Positions 7,534 through 16,631 of a stretch of 64,000 bases of DNA are shown one piece after another. Each line of letters begins with the position of its first letter. Position 1 is the stretch's first letter. This stretch comes from Furfurilactobacillus milii. Its GTDB lineage: Bacteria; Bacillota; Bacilli; Lactobacillales; Lactobacillaceae. The notes beneath the pieces were generated by a model. The model was not told the origin of the DNA. It worked only from the letters and a program-made list of their open reading frames with translations, and ran no database searches. Location: assembly GCF_009864005.1 (NCBI RefSeq), contig NZ_WEZQ01000005.1:1-64000 (forward strand). The letters run 5' to 3'. A program made the translations under genes and the position numbers.

Positions 7534-8988
7534 ATGTTGGAAACTGTAAACAAGGTTTTTCAAACATTTGGTGCAAGCGTTCTTGTTCCAATTATGATTT
7601 TTGTTGTTGCTTTGTTCCTGCGAGTTAAACCCAAAACTGCGATGATGAGTGCTTTTTATGCAGGAGTTGGATTAACTGGCTTTGGCTGGATTATCACAAT
7701 GTTCACGCCCGTAGTTACAAAGATTATTAAGCAGATGGTCAATAATACTGGGATTAAGTTACCTGTCGTTGATATTGGCTGGCAGGCAGGATCGCTTGCA
7801 TCATTTGGTTCTAGTGTTGGACTTAGTTTTTTCGTATTTGGTTTAATTGCAGAGTTAATTTTGTTCGCATTAGGTATTACTAAAATTTTTATGGCTTCAA
7901 ATTTGTGGAATAATTTTGGATTTATGATTTGGGGCACACTTTGCTTTTATGTAACACACAATTTTTGGCTCTCGCTAGGACTTTCATTTTTCATGTTGCT
8001 CTATGCATTAGCATTAGCGGAAATACAAGCAGATCGATGGTCAGATTATTACGGAGTCAAAAATGCGTCTGTTTCTTCGCTTCACAACATCGAACAAACC
8101 GTGCCAGCAATAATACTAGATCCTTTGTGGAACTTACTTGGATTTAACAAGGTTAAAATGACACCGGATTATTTTAAACGAAAGTTGGGCGTGTTTGGTG
8201 AACCAACAACATTAGGTGCCTTGCTAGGCATAATTATAGGTGTCTTAGGAAACATCAGGACCTTAGGAACCCTGCATGCTTGGGGTCAGATTTTATCATT
8301 CTCTATTCAACTTGCAGCCGTTATGACCATTTTCCCATTGGTGACAGGAGTTTTTGCCAAGGCATTTACACCCTTAGCAGAAGAAATTGACAAACATCGA
8401 GAAAATGACGGAAATTCAGAAAGTACCTCTGAAGATTTAATTCAGGATAAGAAACGATGGTTCCTAGGAGTTGATGACGGTGTTGGCTATGGTGAACCTG
8501 CAACAATTATTTCCGGAGTGATCTTAATTCCCATCATGGTAATCATTGCATTCATCCTCCCTGGAAATAAATCATTACCAATTGTTGATTTGATTTCTTT
8601 ACCGTTTATGGTGGAGTCTATTGTTGCAATCACGAAGGGAAATATACTAAAGGTAATTGCCAATGGAATTGTTTGGTTTAGTATTGGATTATATGCGGCG
8701 AGCTGGCTGGGTAGTGTTTATACTGGTGCAGTTTCACATTATGGTGTCGCTATTCCGGCAGGAATCGTTTTGATCACCAGCTTTAATTTAATGGCACGCC
8801 CCCTTAATGCCTTAATTTTTGCCGCCTTTATTTCACAAAATCCATTGTGGATTGGCCTGGCCGTTCTCGTATATTTGATTCTACTCTACGCATTGCGGCG
8901 GTATCGTTCTACTATTTGGCAATATTTGAAGCGTATGTCAGATAAGAATGTTGGTTATTCGGGCAGCAATCAAAAAATAAATTATTAA
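7534..8988 (+). CDS. PTS galactitol-type EIIC component, orphan
   Basis: A 484-residue polytopic membrane protein of the GatC family. It shares the family landmarks DIGWQ after the first helices, KLGVFGEP in the central loop, and a late LPGN motif. EIIC normally forms the sugar channel of a phosphotransferase system with EIIA and EIIB, but neither a GatA- nor a GatB-like gene occurs anywhere in the window. It may borrow distant EIIA/EIIB proteins or work as a facilitator, with phosphorylation done later by the FGGY kinase at 12152. About 30 bases separate it from the amidohydrolase gene, with GGAGG before that start. Confidence 0.85.
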   Translation: MLETVNKVFQTFGASVLVPIMIFVVALFLRVKPKTAMMSAFYAGVGLTGFGWIITMFTPVVTKIIKQMVNNTGIKLPVVDIGWQAGSLASFGSSVGLSFFVFGLIAELILFALGITKIFMASNLWNNFGFMIWGTLCFYVTHNFWLSLGLSFFMLLYALALAEIQADRWSDYYGVKNASVSSLHNIEQTVPAIILDPLWNLLGFNKVKMTPDYFKRKLGVFGEPTTLGALLGIIIGVLGNIRTLGTLHAWGQILSFSIQLAAVMTIFPLVTGVFAKAFTPLAEEIDKHRENDGNSESTSEDLIQDKKRWFLGVDDGVGYGEPATIISGVILIPIMVIIAFILPGNKSLPIVDLISLPFMVESIVAITKGNILKVIANGIVWFSIGLYAASWLGSVYTGAVSHYGVAIPAGIVLITSFNLMARPLNALIFAAFISQNPLWIGLAVLVYLILLYALRRYRSTIWQYLKRMSDKNVGYSGSNQKINY

Positions 8989-9019
8989 ATTTAAATCATT
9001 TGGAAATGGAGGAAAAATC

Positions 9020-9985
9020 ATGAAAAAAATTGAAGGACATTTGCACCTGGTTCGATCAGTAGCGGGCTTTAACGGCAAAGGTCGGATGACGCCATTAGGT
9101 AATGGTAAAACAATTTGGGATGACGGAACTTTGATAAAGCTCATTCCTGATGGGTGGGGCGATGACGATTTTTTGGCGGAATCAGCCTTAAAGGTCATGG
9201 ATGACAACAAGATTGAAAAAGCTGTTCTATTGCAAGGCAGTTTGAATGGTTATCAAAATTATTATTCATATCAAACGGTTAAAAAATATCCCAATCGTTT
9301 CGTAGCTGCCTTTTCTGTGGACCCTTTTACAGATTCTGCAATGAAAATTGTTCGGCGTCATGTTGAAGATTTAGGGTTTAGAGCAATTAAATTTGAAATT
9401 AGTCAGGGTGGTGGTTTACACGGATACCATAAGCCATTTCGATTGGATTCAGATCCAAATATTGGAAGAATTTTTCACTATCTAGCCGATTATCCAGGAT
9501 TTGTTGTAACAACAGATTATGGTGACTATTCTCAGTTTAGTTATGAACCGGAGGCAATCGTTAATTTGGCGCTGCGTTATCCCAAACTTGATTTTGTTGT
9601 CTGTCATCTTTCATTTCCAAATGCAGATCATTTAGATCGACTATCTAATGCATTAAATCAGTGGAAGCCCTTAGACAATATCTATACTGATATTTCAGCC
9701 ATTCAAGATATTGAAGGCGAAACTGATTTTCCGTTTCCACGATGCCAGAAAGACGTTAGTCTAGCTAAGAAGATTTTAGGATCCAAACGAATTATTTGGG
9801 GGACGGATTCTCCATGGTCCTCAACTTTTAATTCATATCATAACTTGGCAACATGGCTGGAGCATACTGATATTTTTACGCCCGATGAGCTTGAAAACGT
9901 TATGTACAACAATGCCAATCGTATCTATTTCAAGTCGCAAAATGTAAAAGCGATGTTAGATGCGGACGATCCAGTTATGGAGTAA
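9020..9985 (+). CDS. Amidohydrolase-family protein, probable sugar lactonase
   Basis: A 321-residue metal-dependent hydrolase of the amidohydrolase-2 type (COG2159-like TIM barrel). Seen are the N-terminal metal motif EGHLHL (HxH), RAIKFEISQGGG on a middle strand, CHLSFPN with a ligand His, and GTDSPW with the catalytic Asp near the end. Relatives include lactonases for fuconolactone, rhamnonolactone and other aldonolactones, and some decarboxylases. In a locus with a sugar-acid transporter and a 2-hydroxyacid dehydrogenase, a lactonase role is likely. A decarboxylase role is possible and would fill the pathway gap described in the findings. Confidence 0.78.
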   Translation: MKKIEGHLHLVRSVAGFNGKGRMTPLGNGKTIWDDGTLIKLIPDGWGDDDFLAESALKVMDDNKIEKAVLLQGSLNGYQNYYSYQTVKKYPNRFVAAFSVDPFTDSAMKIVRRHVEDLGFRAIKFEISQGGGLHGYHKPFRLDSDPNIGRIFHYLADYPGFVVTTDYGDYSQFSYEPEAIVNLALRYPKLDFVVCHLSFPNADHLDRLSNALNQWKPLDNIYTDISAIQDIEGETDFPFPRCQKDVSLAKKILGSKRIIWGTDSPWSSTFNSYHNLATWLEHTDIFTPDELENVMYNNANRIYFKSQNVKAMLDADDPVME

Positions 9986-10019
9986 TTTACTAAAAATTGT
10001 AACGAAGGGATTTAATAAA

Positions 10020-10976
10020 ATGAGTAAAGCAAAAATTTTAGTTACAGGTATAATTCCAGAACAAGGTTTAACAGAATTACGTGAAGCTTTTGACGTGACT
10101 TATGAACCTGAAAAAGAAACGCGAGAATGGGTTTTAGCCAATGTTAAAAATTTTGACGGTTTGCTTTTGATGGGAACAAAAGGGGATCGCGAATTAATCG
10201 ATGCCGGGAGTAACCTAAAAATTATTACGGCTAACGGAGTTGGTTTTGACCACATTGATATCGAATACGCGAAATCTAAAGGAATTGTCGTTTCTAACTG
10301 TCCAATGGGTGTCCGTGTACCCACTGCAGAAATGACTTTCGCCTTAATTCTTGCAACAGTCCGACGTTTGTATTTCTATGATAAAGTTGTTCGGAGTGGA
10401 AATTGGATGGATGTTTCTGAACAAAAGTATATGGGTATGAGTTTGCAAGAAAAAACACTTGGAGTGTATGGAATGGGCCGCATTGGATCTGAAGTTGCCA
10501 AATTCTGTCAAGTTCTTGGAATGAACGTGATTTACAATGATGCTCGTCGCCTCGATAAAGATTTAGAAGAAAAATTAGCTGTAAAGTTTGTCGATTTTGA
10601 TACTCTTGTCTCTACATCAGATGTTATTACGTTGCATGCTCCTGCATTACCATCCACTGTTGGTATCTTTAATGAAAATGTCTTTGACAAGATGAAGAAT
10701 ACTGCGTACTTGGTTAACGCGGCTCGTGGTGTTCTAGTAAAACAGAATGACTTAATTAAAGCGTTACAGGACGGTCAGATTGCTGGAGCTGGCTTAGATG
10801 TTTTTGAAACAGAACCGAATATTCCTGAATCTTTGCGTGCGTTGGATAATGTGATTTTAAGCCCTCATGCAGGTACAGGTACATTAGAGGCACGTACGGC
10901 AATTGCCAAAGAAGCTTCACAAAACTTGATTTCATTCCTTCGTGACGGTAAGGCTATTAATCAAGTTAACAAGTGA
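10020..10976 (+). CDS. D-2-hydroxyacid dehydrogenase, NAD(P)-dependent
   Basis: A 318-residue member of the D-isomer-specific 2-hydroxyacid dehydrogenase family (glyoxylate/hydroxypyruvate/2-ketoaldonate reductase branch). It has the nucleotide motif GVYGMGRIGSEVA, the catalytic Arg in NAARGVLV, Glu in FETEP and His in SPHAGTGT. It interconverts a 2-keto acid and a 2-hydroxy acid. The ATG at 10020 with GAAGGGA upstream is preferred to an in-frame start that would overlap the previous gene. It is followed by a terminator, ending the second transcription unit of the locus. A reductase for a 2-keto-aldonate fits the context. Confidence 0.85.
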   Translation: MSKAKILVTGIIPEQGLTELREAFDVTYEPEKETREWVLANVKNFDGLLLMGTKGDRELIDAGSNLKIITANGVGFDHIDIEYAKSKGIVVSNCPMGVRVPTAEMTFALILATVRRLYFYDKVVRSGNWMDVSEQKYMGMSLQEKTLGVYGMGRIGSEVAKFCQVLGMNVIYNDARRLDKDLEEKLAVKFVDFDTLVSTSDVITLHAPALPSTVGIFNENVFDKMKNTAYLVNAARGVLVKQNDLIKALQDGQIAGAGLDVFETEPNIPESLRALDNVILSPHAGTGTLEARTAIAKEASQNLISFLRDGKAINQVNK

Positions 10977-10981
10977 TTTTG

Positions 10982-11016
10982 AATCTCCTAATGTGTGTTT
11001 CTCCATTAGGAGATTT
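10982..11016 (+). terminator. Terminator ending the second unit
   Basis: AATCTCCTAATG pairs with CATTAGGAGATT across a 10-base loop, then a short T-rich tail. Confidence 0.75.
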
Positions 11017-11072
11017 CTATTTGATGGACAGCATATAATGAAATTTAGACGAAGATGTCTTGACGTTCGCAA

Positions 11073-11086
11073 GTTAAGCGGTTAAC
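11073..11086. promoter_or_regulatory. LacI-type operator 5
   Basis: GTTAAGCGGTTAAC, upstream of the FG-GAP-like gene. It marks the third controlled promoter and ties the kinase-epimerase genes to the same repressor. Confidence 0.7.
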
Positions 11087-11124
11087 CTAAAAACAACTGA
11101 GAAAATGATTGAAGGTACAAGTAG

Positions 11125-12135
11125 ATGGAATTTGAAAAAATATTCAGTGATGAACTAGATCATTGTTATGCAATTATGCGAATGACTGCTGAAAATCGAG
11201 ACTTTGTGATCGTTGCTTCTGAGGAGAATCAGCCTTGTTACGCATATGATCTAGATAACCATTTTTCTAGAACCACTGTATGGCCTGATGTAGGCGGAAC
11301 TATGACAATGGTAAATATTCCTGGAACGCTAAACTTTTTAGCAACACAGCGTTTTTATCCAGGATTCAATTCCGCAACATGTCGAATTGTTAAAGAAACA
11401 TTTAATGGAACTGATTGGGATCAGAAAGTTATTGGCAGTTTTCCTTATGTCCACCGTTTTGACATTATTCCCAAAAAAGACAACGAGGGATTCTGGTATG
11501 TCGGGTGCAGTATAGCTAATTCAAAACGGAATACCGATGATTGGAGCGATCCGGGAAAAATCTGGGTTGGTACTTATGATGATGTAAATGACCGAATTGT
11601 TGATAAAACACCTCTTTCTGTCCGAATTACGAAAAATCACGGTTATAAGCGGATGGACGGATATTCTCTGGTTACAGGTGTCGAGGGTATTTTTAAATTG
11701 GTTCCACCATCAACTGACAACACTAATTGGAAACTAACTCAGCTTTCTAGCATTGAGACATCAGACATTTACAGCACCGATATAAATAATGATGGAGAAA
11801 ATGAGTATTTAACAATTGAGGGATTTCATGGTCCATATTTAAGAATGTCAAATGCTAGTTTTCAGACAATTAAACGAAGTGAGCCTGATACGCCGTTTGG
11901 ACACGCAATTTGGGGTGGTCAGCTCGGATCAAAGAACTATTTCATATTTGGTTGGCGTGATGGAGCACAAAACCTAGAGTTAATTAGTGATGACCAGCTC
12001 AGTGCTACGGTGATTGACAAGCAGGTGGGTCCAAGTAATGTAACGGTGTATGAGAAAAATGGACAACAATATCTGCTTTCGGCAAACCGGGAAGCAAATG
12101 AGGTTGCGGTTTATGCAGTCAGAAATGCTGAATGA
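11125..12135 (+). CDS. Cytoplasmic FG-GAP/VCBS-like beta-propeller protein, unknown function
   Basis: A 336-residue protein I cannot assign. It has no signal peptide or membrane segment. A calcium-loop-like motif of FG-GAP repeats is visible (STDINNDGENEYL, about residue 225), and several beta-strand pairs with FxxGWRDG and QYLLSANREANEV endings suggest a propeller of about six or seven blades. It is the first gene after operator 5 and 16 bases upstream of the FGGY kinase, so it is surely part of the pathway. Sugar enzymes with such a propeller exist, for example the aldos-2-ulose dehydratase type, so an isomerase, dehydratase or lactonase role is possible. That is speculation. Confidence 0.7.
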   Translation: MEFEKIFSDELDHCYAIMRMTAENRDFVIVASEENQPCYAYDLDNHFSRTTVWPDVGGTMTMVNIPGTLNFLATQRFYPGFNSATCRIVKETFNGTDWDQKVIGSFPYVHRFDIIPKKDNEGFWYVGCSIANSKRNTDDWSDPGKIWVGTYDDVNDRIVDKTPLSVRITKNHGYKRMDGYSLVTGVEGIFKLVPPSTDNTNWKLTQLSSIETSDIYSTDINNDGENEYLTIEGFHGPYLRMSNASFQTIKRSEPDTPFGHAIWGGQLGSKNYFIFGWRDGAQNLELISDDQLSATVIDKQVGPSNVTVYEKNGQQYLLSANREANEVAVYAVRNAE

Positions 12136-12151
12136 CGGATGGTGATTTTAC

Positions 12152-13690
12152 ATGCATTATTTTTTAACCATCGATAATGGTGGTACTAACACAAAAGTTG
12201 TACTTATTGATGAACATGGGGCGCAAGTTGATGTTTTCTCGTTTCCGACCAAAGATATTGAACCCAGCCCAGGCTTTCATGAAATTCAGTTGGACGAATT
12301 GTTTAAAAACCTAATGCACGCAATCAAGACCTTAATTAACAGAATGAAAGTTCCAATTAGTGAGATTGTGGGCATAACAACTGTCGGCCACGGAAAAGGA
12401 CTTTATGTATTAAATAAAGACAATCGACCATTTATGAATGGGATCTTATCGGCAGATAGTCGAGCAGAATCCTTAGCAGAAAAATATGAAAGTAATGTTA
12501 ATCAGATTTTTGAAATTAGTCACCAACATGTAATGCCAAGTCAAGCACCTGTCATTTTAAAGTGGCTTAAAGACAATCGAAGAGCCGACTATGATCAAAT
12601 AGGAGCGGTGTTGTCGAACAAAGATTTTATCAGGTATTTATTAACTGGCAAGGTCGTTCAAGAGCGTGGTGACGCATCGGGTAATAACTTAATCAATTTA
12701 AAAACTGGCGAGTATGACAGCAGATTAACTCATTTCTTTGGGATTTCTGAAATATATGAAGCATTACCCAGTTTGGTAAACGCAACCGATTGTTGTGGAC
12801 AAATTTCTAAAGATGTCGCAAGACAAAGTGGATTGCCAGAAGGATTATCGGTGTATGCAGGGATGTTTGACATCGATGCTTGTGCAATCGCAACCGGAGT
12901 TTTAGACGATAGTCTATTTAGTATTATTGCTGGTACATGGAATATGAATATTTTTCCAAGTCGAACTTTGGCTCCCGAGAGTTCAGGACTTATGAACTCA
13001 TTGTTACCGACTAATCAATACTTGATCGAAGCTTCTAGCCCGACCTCTGCTGGGAACTTGAACATCATAATAAAGATGTTAATGACCGCGGAAATACGTG
13101 ATGCACAAGCCAGTGGGAAATCGATTTATGATACGTTGGAGAGTTTTCTGGAATCTACTGATGCAACATTCACTAAGGTTTTGTTTTACCCATTTTTGTA
13201 TGGTAGCAATCTCAGTCCAGATGCTGAGGGAAGTTTCATTGGTTTACGTAGTGGCACGACAAAATCAGAGCTAATAAAATCTGTATATGAAGGTATTTGC
13301 TTCGCACACCGACAACATTTTGAACAGTTATTGGCAGTTTTGGGACATCGACCTAAAGCTATTCGAATGTCGGGTGGAGCTGTTAACTCGCCCAGTTGGG
13401 TACAAATGTTTGCGAATGTTCTAAACTTGCCAATTGAATTAACAGATGTGAGTGAATTAGGTGGTCTTGGTGGCGCAATGGCAATAGGCGTCGGGGCCAA
13501 TATTTTTAACAATTTTGGTGAAGCGGTTAACCAAATGACACATGTTATCAAACGCATTGAACCGAACCCACGGCAAGTTGATTTGTATGCAACTAAGTAC
13601 GAGACCTATCAGACATTTGGACGGGCAATGGATAATCAGTGGAAACAGTTGGACCTTATGCAAAGGAAGATGAATACAATTGACGACTAA
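12152..13690 (+). CDS. FGGY-family carbohydrate kinase (L-xylulose kinase-like)
   Basis: A 512-residue ATP-dependent sugar kinase. The N-terminal phosphate motif TIDNGGTNTKVVL, the mid-protein YAGMFDIDACAI containing the catalytic Asp, and the C-terminal RMSGGAVNSPSWVQMFA with GGLGGAMAIG are typical of FGGY kinases in the LyxK/xylulokinase branch. Together with the 3-epimerase and 4-epimerase that follow, phosphorylation of L-xylulose or L-ribulose is most likely. Its last 11 bases overlap the next gene, showing translational coupling. The start follows GGATGG with moderate spacing. Confidence 0.85.
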   Translation: MHYFLTIDNGGTNTKVVLIDEHGAQVDVFSFPTKDIEPSPGFHEIQLDELFKNLMHAIKTLINRMKVPISEIVGITTVGHGKGLYVLNKDNRPFMNGILSADSRAESLAEKYESNVNQIFEISHQHVMPSQAPVILKWLKDNRRADYDQIGAVLSNKDFIRYLLTGKVVQERGDASGNNLINLKTGEYDSRLTHFFGISEIYEALPSLVNATDCCGQISKDVARQSGLPEGLSVYAGMFDIDACAIATGVLDDSLFSIIAGTWNMNIFPSRTLAPESSGLMNSLLPTNQYLIEASSPTSAGNLNIIIKMLMTAEIRDAQASGKSIYDTLESFLESTDATFTKVLFYPFLYGSNLSPDAEGSFIGLRSGTTKSELIKSVYEGICFAHRQHFEQLLAVLGHRPKAIRMSGGAVNSPSWVQMFANVLNLPIELTDVSELGGLGGAMAIGVGANIFNNFGEAVNQMTHVIKRIEPNPRQVDLYATKYETYQTFGRAMDNQWKQLDLMQRKMNTIDD

Positions 13691-14579
13691 TGCACTTGGA
13701 ATATATGAAAAAGCACTACCACAAAATTTAAGTTGGGAAGAAAAATTCAATCTTGTGCACCAGTTGGGCTTTAATTTTTTAGAGTTTTCGATTGATGAAA
13801 GCGATGAACGGCTGTCACGTCTTGATTGGTCACGTCAACAACGGCAACAATTTCGTCAGGCAATGTGGCGCACAAATAGTCGAATTAATACGATGATGCT
13901 ATCTGGTCATCGACGTTTTCCACTCGGGTCAGCAGATCCAGGGGTCAGAGAAAAATCGCTATCAATGATGTCAAAAGCGATTGACTTGGCTGTCGATCTT
14001 GGAATTCGTAATATTCAGATGGCAGGATACGATGTTTATTATGAGCAAAAAACGGTTCAAAGTCGTGAATGGTTCATTGAAGACTTAATGAAATGTGTAG
14101 AAATGGCGGCTAAGAAACTTGTAATGTTATCGATTGAAACAATGGATGATCCGTTTTTAAACTCGCTTAGTAAAATTGCACATATCAAAAAGGAAATTCC
14201 AAGCCCTTGGCTTCAAGGATATCCAGACCTCGGGAATATTTCTGCATGGCCTGAAAATAACGTTGCAGAAGACTTGGAAAATAACATGGATGATGTTGTT
14301 GCTGTCCATCTGAAAGACACCAAAAGAGTCACTCCGACATTTAAAGGACAATTCAAGAATGTGCCCTTTGGGGAAGGCGATGTTGACTTTGAAGGCTGTC
14401 TCAAAACACTAAAGCGATTAAATTATTCAGGAAGCTACACGGTCGAAATGTGGACGGAAACGGCTGAGAACCCAATTGCCGAGATAAAGAAAGCAAAAGC
14501 TTTTTTCGATAATTTGTTTACCAAATTGAATATTCACCAAGAAGTTATTGATATTAAAAAAAATGAGGAGGCAAACTGA
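13680..14579 (+). CDS. ulaE: L-ribulose-5-phosphate 3-epimerase (UlaE/SgbU type)
   Basis: A 299-residue TIM-barrel enzyme of the UlaE family that interconverts L-xylulose 5-phosphate and L-ribulose 5-phosphate. Landmarks are LGIYEKALP at the N-terminus, FNFLEFSIDESDERLSRLDW, NIQMAGYDVYYE, LSIETMDDP (Glu ligand) and PFGEGDVDFEGCL near the end. The start is TTG at 13680 inside the kinase stop region, with AAGGAAG 10 bases upstream. Its stop overlaps the next ATG by one base. With the kinase and 4-epimerase it forms a complete lower pathway. Confidence 0.92.
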   Translation: MTTNALGIYEKALPQNLSWEEKFNLVHQLGFNFLEFSIDESDERLSRLDWSRQQRQQFRQAMWRTNSRINTMMLSGHRRFPLGSADPGVREKSLSMMSKAIDLAVDLGIRNIQMAGYDVYYEQKTVQSREWFIEDLMKCVEMAAKKLVMLSIETMDDPFLNSLSKIAHIKKEIPSPWLQGYPDLGNISAWPENNVAEDLENNMDDVVAVHLKDTKRVTPTFKGQFKNVPFGEGDVDFEGCLKTLKRLNYSGSYTVEMWTETAENPIAEIKKAKAFFDNLFTKLNIHQEVIDIKKNEEAN

Positions 14580-15310
14580 TGCTCGAAAAATTAAAACAGC
14601 AGGTTTATGAAGCAAATATGCAACTACCTAAATTGGGATTAGTTACGTTTACTTGGGGGAATGTCTCTGGAATAGATCGCGATAAAGGTTTGTTCGTTAT
14701 TAAGCCATCAGGTGTGGACTATGAAAACTTAAAACCTGAAGATATGGTAGTTGTCAATCTGAAAGGTGAAGTTGTCGAAGGCAAGATGAATCCTTCAAGT
14801 GATACTCCAACGCACACGGTATTGTATAATGCCTTTCCAAAGATTGGTGGAATTGTTCATACGCATTCACCATGGGCAGTATCCTTTGCAGCAGCTAAAA
14901 TGGATGTACCTGCCTTCAATACGACGGCCGCTGACACTTTTTTCGGCGATGTTCCAGCCGCTGACGCCTTAACTAAGGAAGAGATTGAAGCAGACTATGA
15001 AGGTAATACTGGTCACGCTATTGTCAGAACTTTCAAGGAACGTCATTTAGACTATGAAGCAATCCCCGCGGCTCTAGTAAGTCAACATGGGCCATTTGCT
15101 TGGGGACCGACACCAGATAAAGCTGTTTATAATGCTAAAGTTTTAGAAGTCGTTGCGGGAGAAGATTATCACACACTGCAGCTGACTCGATCAAATAGTG
15201 AACTGCCGCAATATCTGCTGGACAAACATTATTATCGTAAGCATGGCAATAATGCCTACTACGGTCAAAACAACGCACATTCAAAAGACCATGCTGTGCG
15301 AGAAAATTAA
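14579..15310 (+). CDS. araD: L-ribulose-5-phosphate 4-epimerase (AraD/UlaF)
   Basis: A 243-residue zinc-dependent class II aldolase-fold enzyme converting L-ribulose 5-phosphate to D-xylulose 5-phosphate. Visible are FTWGNVSGID, the phosphate site PSGVDY, SSDTPTH, the zinc ligands HTHS and the late SQHGPFAWG. Length matches the family. The start overlaps the previous stop (TGATG) with GAGGAGG upstream. The product feeds phosphoketolase in heterofermenters. It ends the sugar locus, and a strong hairpin follows about 90 bases later. Confidence 0.93.
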   Translation: MLEKLKQQVYEANMQLPKLGLVTFTWGNVSGIDRDKGLFVIKPSGVDYENLKPEDMVVVNLKGEVVEGKMNPSSDTPTHTVLYNAFPKIGGIVHTHSPWAVSFAAAKMDVPAFNTTAADTFFGDVPAADALTKEEIEADYEGNTGHAIVRTFKERHLDYEAIPAALVSQHGPFAWGPTPDKAVYNAKVLEVVAGEDYHTLQLTRSNSELPQYLLDKHYYRKHGNNAYYGQNNAHSKDHAVREN

Positions 15311-15398
15311 GATGTAACAAAAGCCATTTTAACTGTTTGATATCTTTTGGTGTTTATCCTGCGTTTATCTGACTAAAAGCGGTCTAATAGAAAAATTG

Positions 15399-15444
15399 AA
15401 GGGTGTAACATGTTTCGTCAAATGAAACACGTTACACCCTTTTT
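15399..15444 (+). terminator. Strong terminator between sugar locus and agmatine cluster
   Basis: AAGGGTGTAAC-TGTTTC pairs with GAAACA-GTTACACCCTT with one A-C mismatch and is followed by TTTTTC. Confidence 0.85.
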
Positions 15445-15463
15445 CTGATGCGTTTTGAATATT

Positions 15464-15478
15464 ATGAAAGCGCTTCAT
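15464..15478 (+). promoter_or_regulatory. cre-like site before ptcA
   Basis: ATGAAAGCGCTTCAT fits the cre consensus with one mismatch, about 70 bases before ptcA. Catabolite repression is established for agmatine deiminase clusters of some lactic acid bacteria. Confidence 0.5.
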
Positions 15479-15548
15479 TTTAACTGTACTGCCCGTTATG
15501 CTGTCCTCGTAAGCAAGAAAAATAAATATCAAAAGGGAGCACAACATT

Positions 15549-16586
15549 ATGCAAAAACGTGATTTTATCGACACCAATACTTATACCAAAGAAGAAATTC
15601 AATACATGATTGATCTGGGTATTAAATTAAAGCAGTCAATCAATGCAGGCTATTATCCGCAAGTATTAAAAGATAAAACACTAGGTATGATCTTTGAACA
15701 ATCATCAACTCGTACCCGGACATCTGCGGAAGCTGCAATGACAGAATTGGGTGGACACGCTCAATACTTAGCCCCTGGTCAAATTCAATTGGGTGGTCAT
15801 GAGACTATTGAAGATACTTCGCATGTTCTAGGGAACATTGTAGATATCATTGGTGCACGGGTTGAACGTCACAAGACGGTTGCCGAAGTTGGTAAGTTTG
15901 CTCAAGTACCAGTTGTTAACTTTATGAGTGACTATAACCATCCAACGCAAGAACTTGGTGACATCATCACAATGAGTGAGCATCTGCCAGAAGGTAAGAA
16001 ATTAAGTGACTGCAAGATTGTCTTTGTCGGGGATGCAACACAGGTTTGTGTTTCAACGATGTTTATGGCAACCAAGATGGGCATGGACTTTGTTCAATTT
16101 GGACCAAAAGGATTCCAGATTAAGCCTGAAACGTTAGCGATTGGTAAAAAGAATGCTGAAGTATCTGGTGGTTCAGTTCTTGTTACTGAAGATGCTGATG
16201 AAGCCTTGAAGGATGCCGACTTTATCTATACAGATGTTTGGTACGGCTTGTATGAGTCAGAGTTGCCAAAGGACGAACGGATGAAGATCTTCTATCCAAA
16301 GTACCAAGTAAACGCCGATCTTGTTGCTAAGGCCTCGGATCATGTTAAATTCTTACACTGCCTGCCTGCATCACGTGGTGAGGAAGTCACAGATGAAGTT
16401 ATTGATTCTGACTATTCATTAGCATGGGAAGAGGCTGGTAATCGAAAGACAGCCATGCGTGCAATCTTTACTTACTTATTAAATCCACGCATCAAACATC
16501 CTTCAGATGCTGAAGCTAAAAAGTATCAAAGCGAAATTGACGATTTATTGGCCCACCAAGTGGACACCAACCTTGTCAGTGACTAA
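15549..16586 (+). CDS. ptcA: Putrescine carbamoyltransferase
   Basis: A 345-residue transcarbamylase that cleaves N-carbamoylputrescine with phosphate to putrescine and carbamoyl phosphate. The carbamoyl-phosphate motif SSTRTR, HPTQE in the hinge and HCLPASRG near residue 275 are present. The extended C-terminal helix region (about residues 315-345) distinguishes putrescine from ornithine transcarbamylases. It begins the agmatine cluster with AAAGGGAG upstream and a cre-like site before the promoter. It acts in the cytoplasm and feeds arcC. Confidence 0.95.
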   Translation: MQKRDFIDTNTYTKEEIQYMIDLGIKLKQSINAGYYPQVLKDKTLGMIFEQSSTRTRTSAEAAMTELGGHAQYLAPGQIQLGGHETIEDTSHVLGNIVDIIGARVERHKTVAEVGKFAQVPVVNFMSDYNHPTQELGDIITMSEHLPEGKKLSDCKIVFVGDATQVCVSTMFMATKMGMDFVQFGPKGFQIKPETLAIGKKNAEVSGGSVLVTEDADEALKDADFIYTDVWYGLYESELPKDERMKIFYPKYQVNADLVAKASDHVKFLHCLPASRGEEVTDEVIDSDYSLAWEEAGNRKTAMRAIFTYLLNPRIKHPSDAEAKKYQSEIDDLLAHQVDTNLVSD

Positions 16587-16631
16587 ATCTATTTCCAAGC
16601 ACTTTTGGTAGTGTCGTGAAAGGAAATTACG

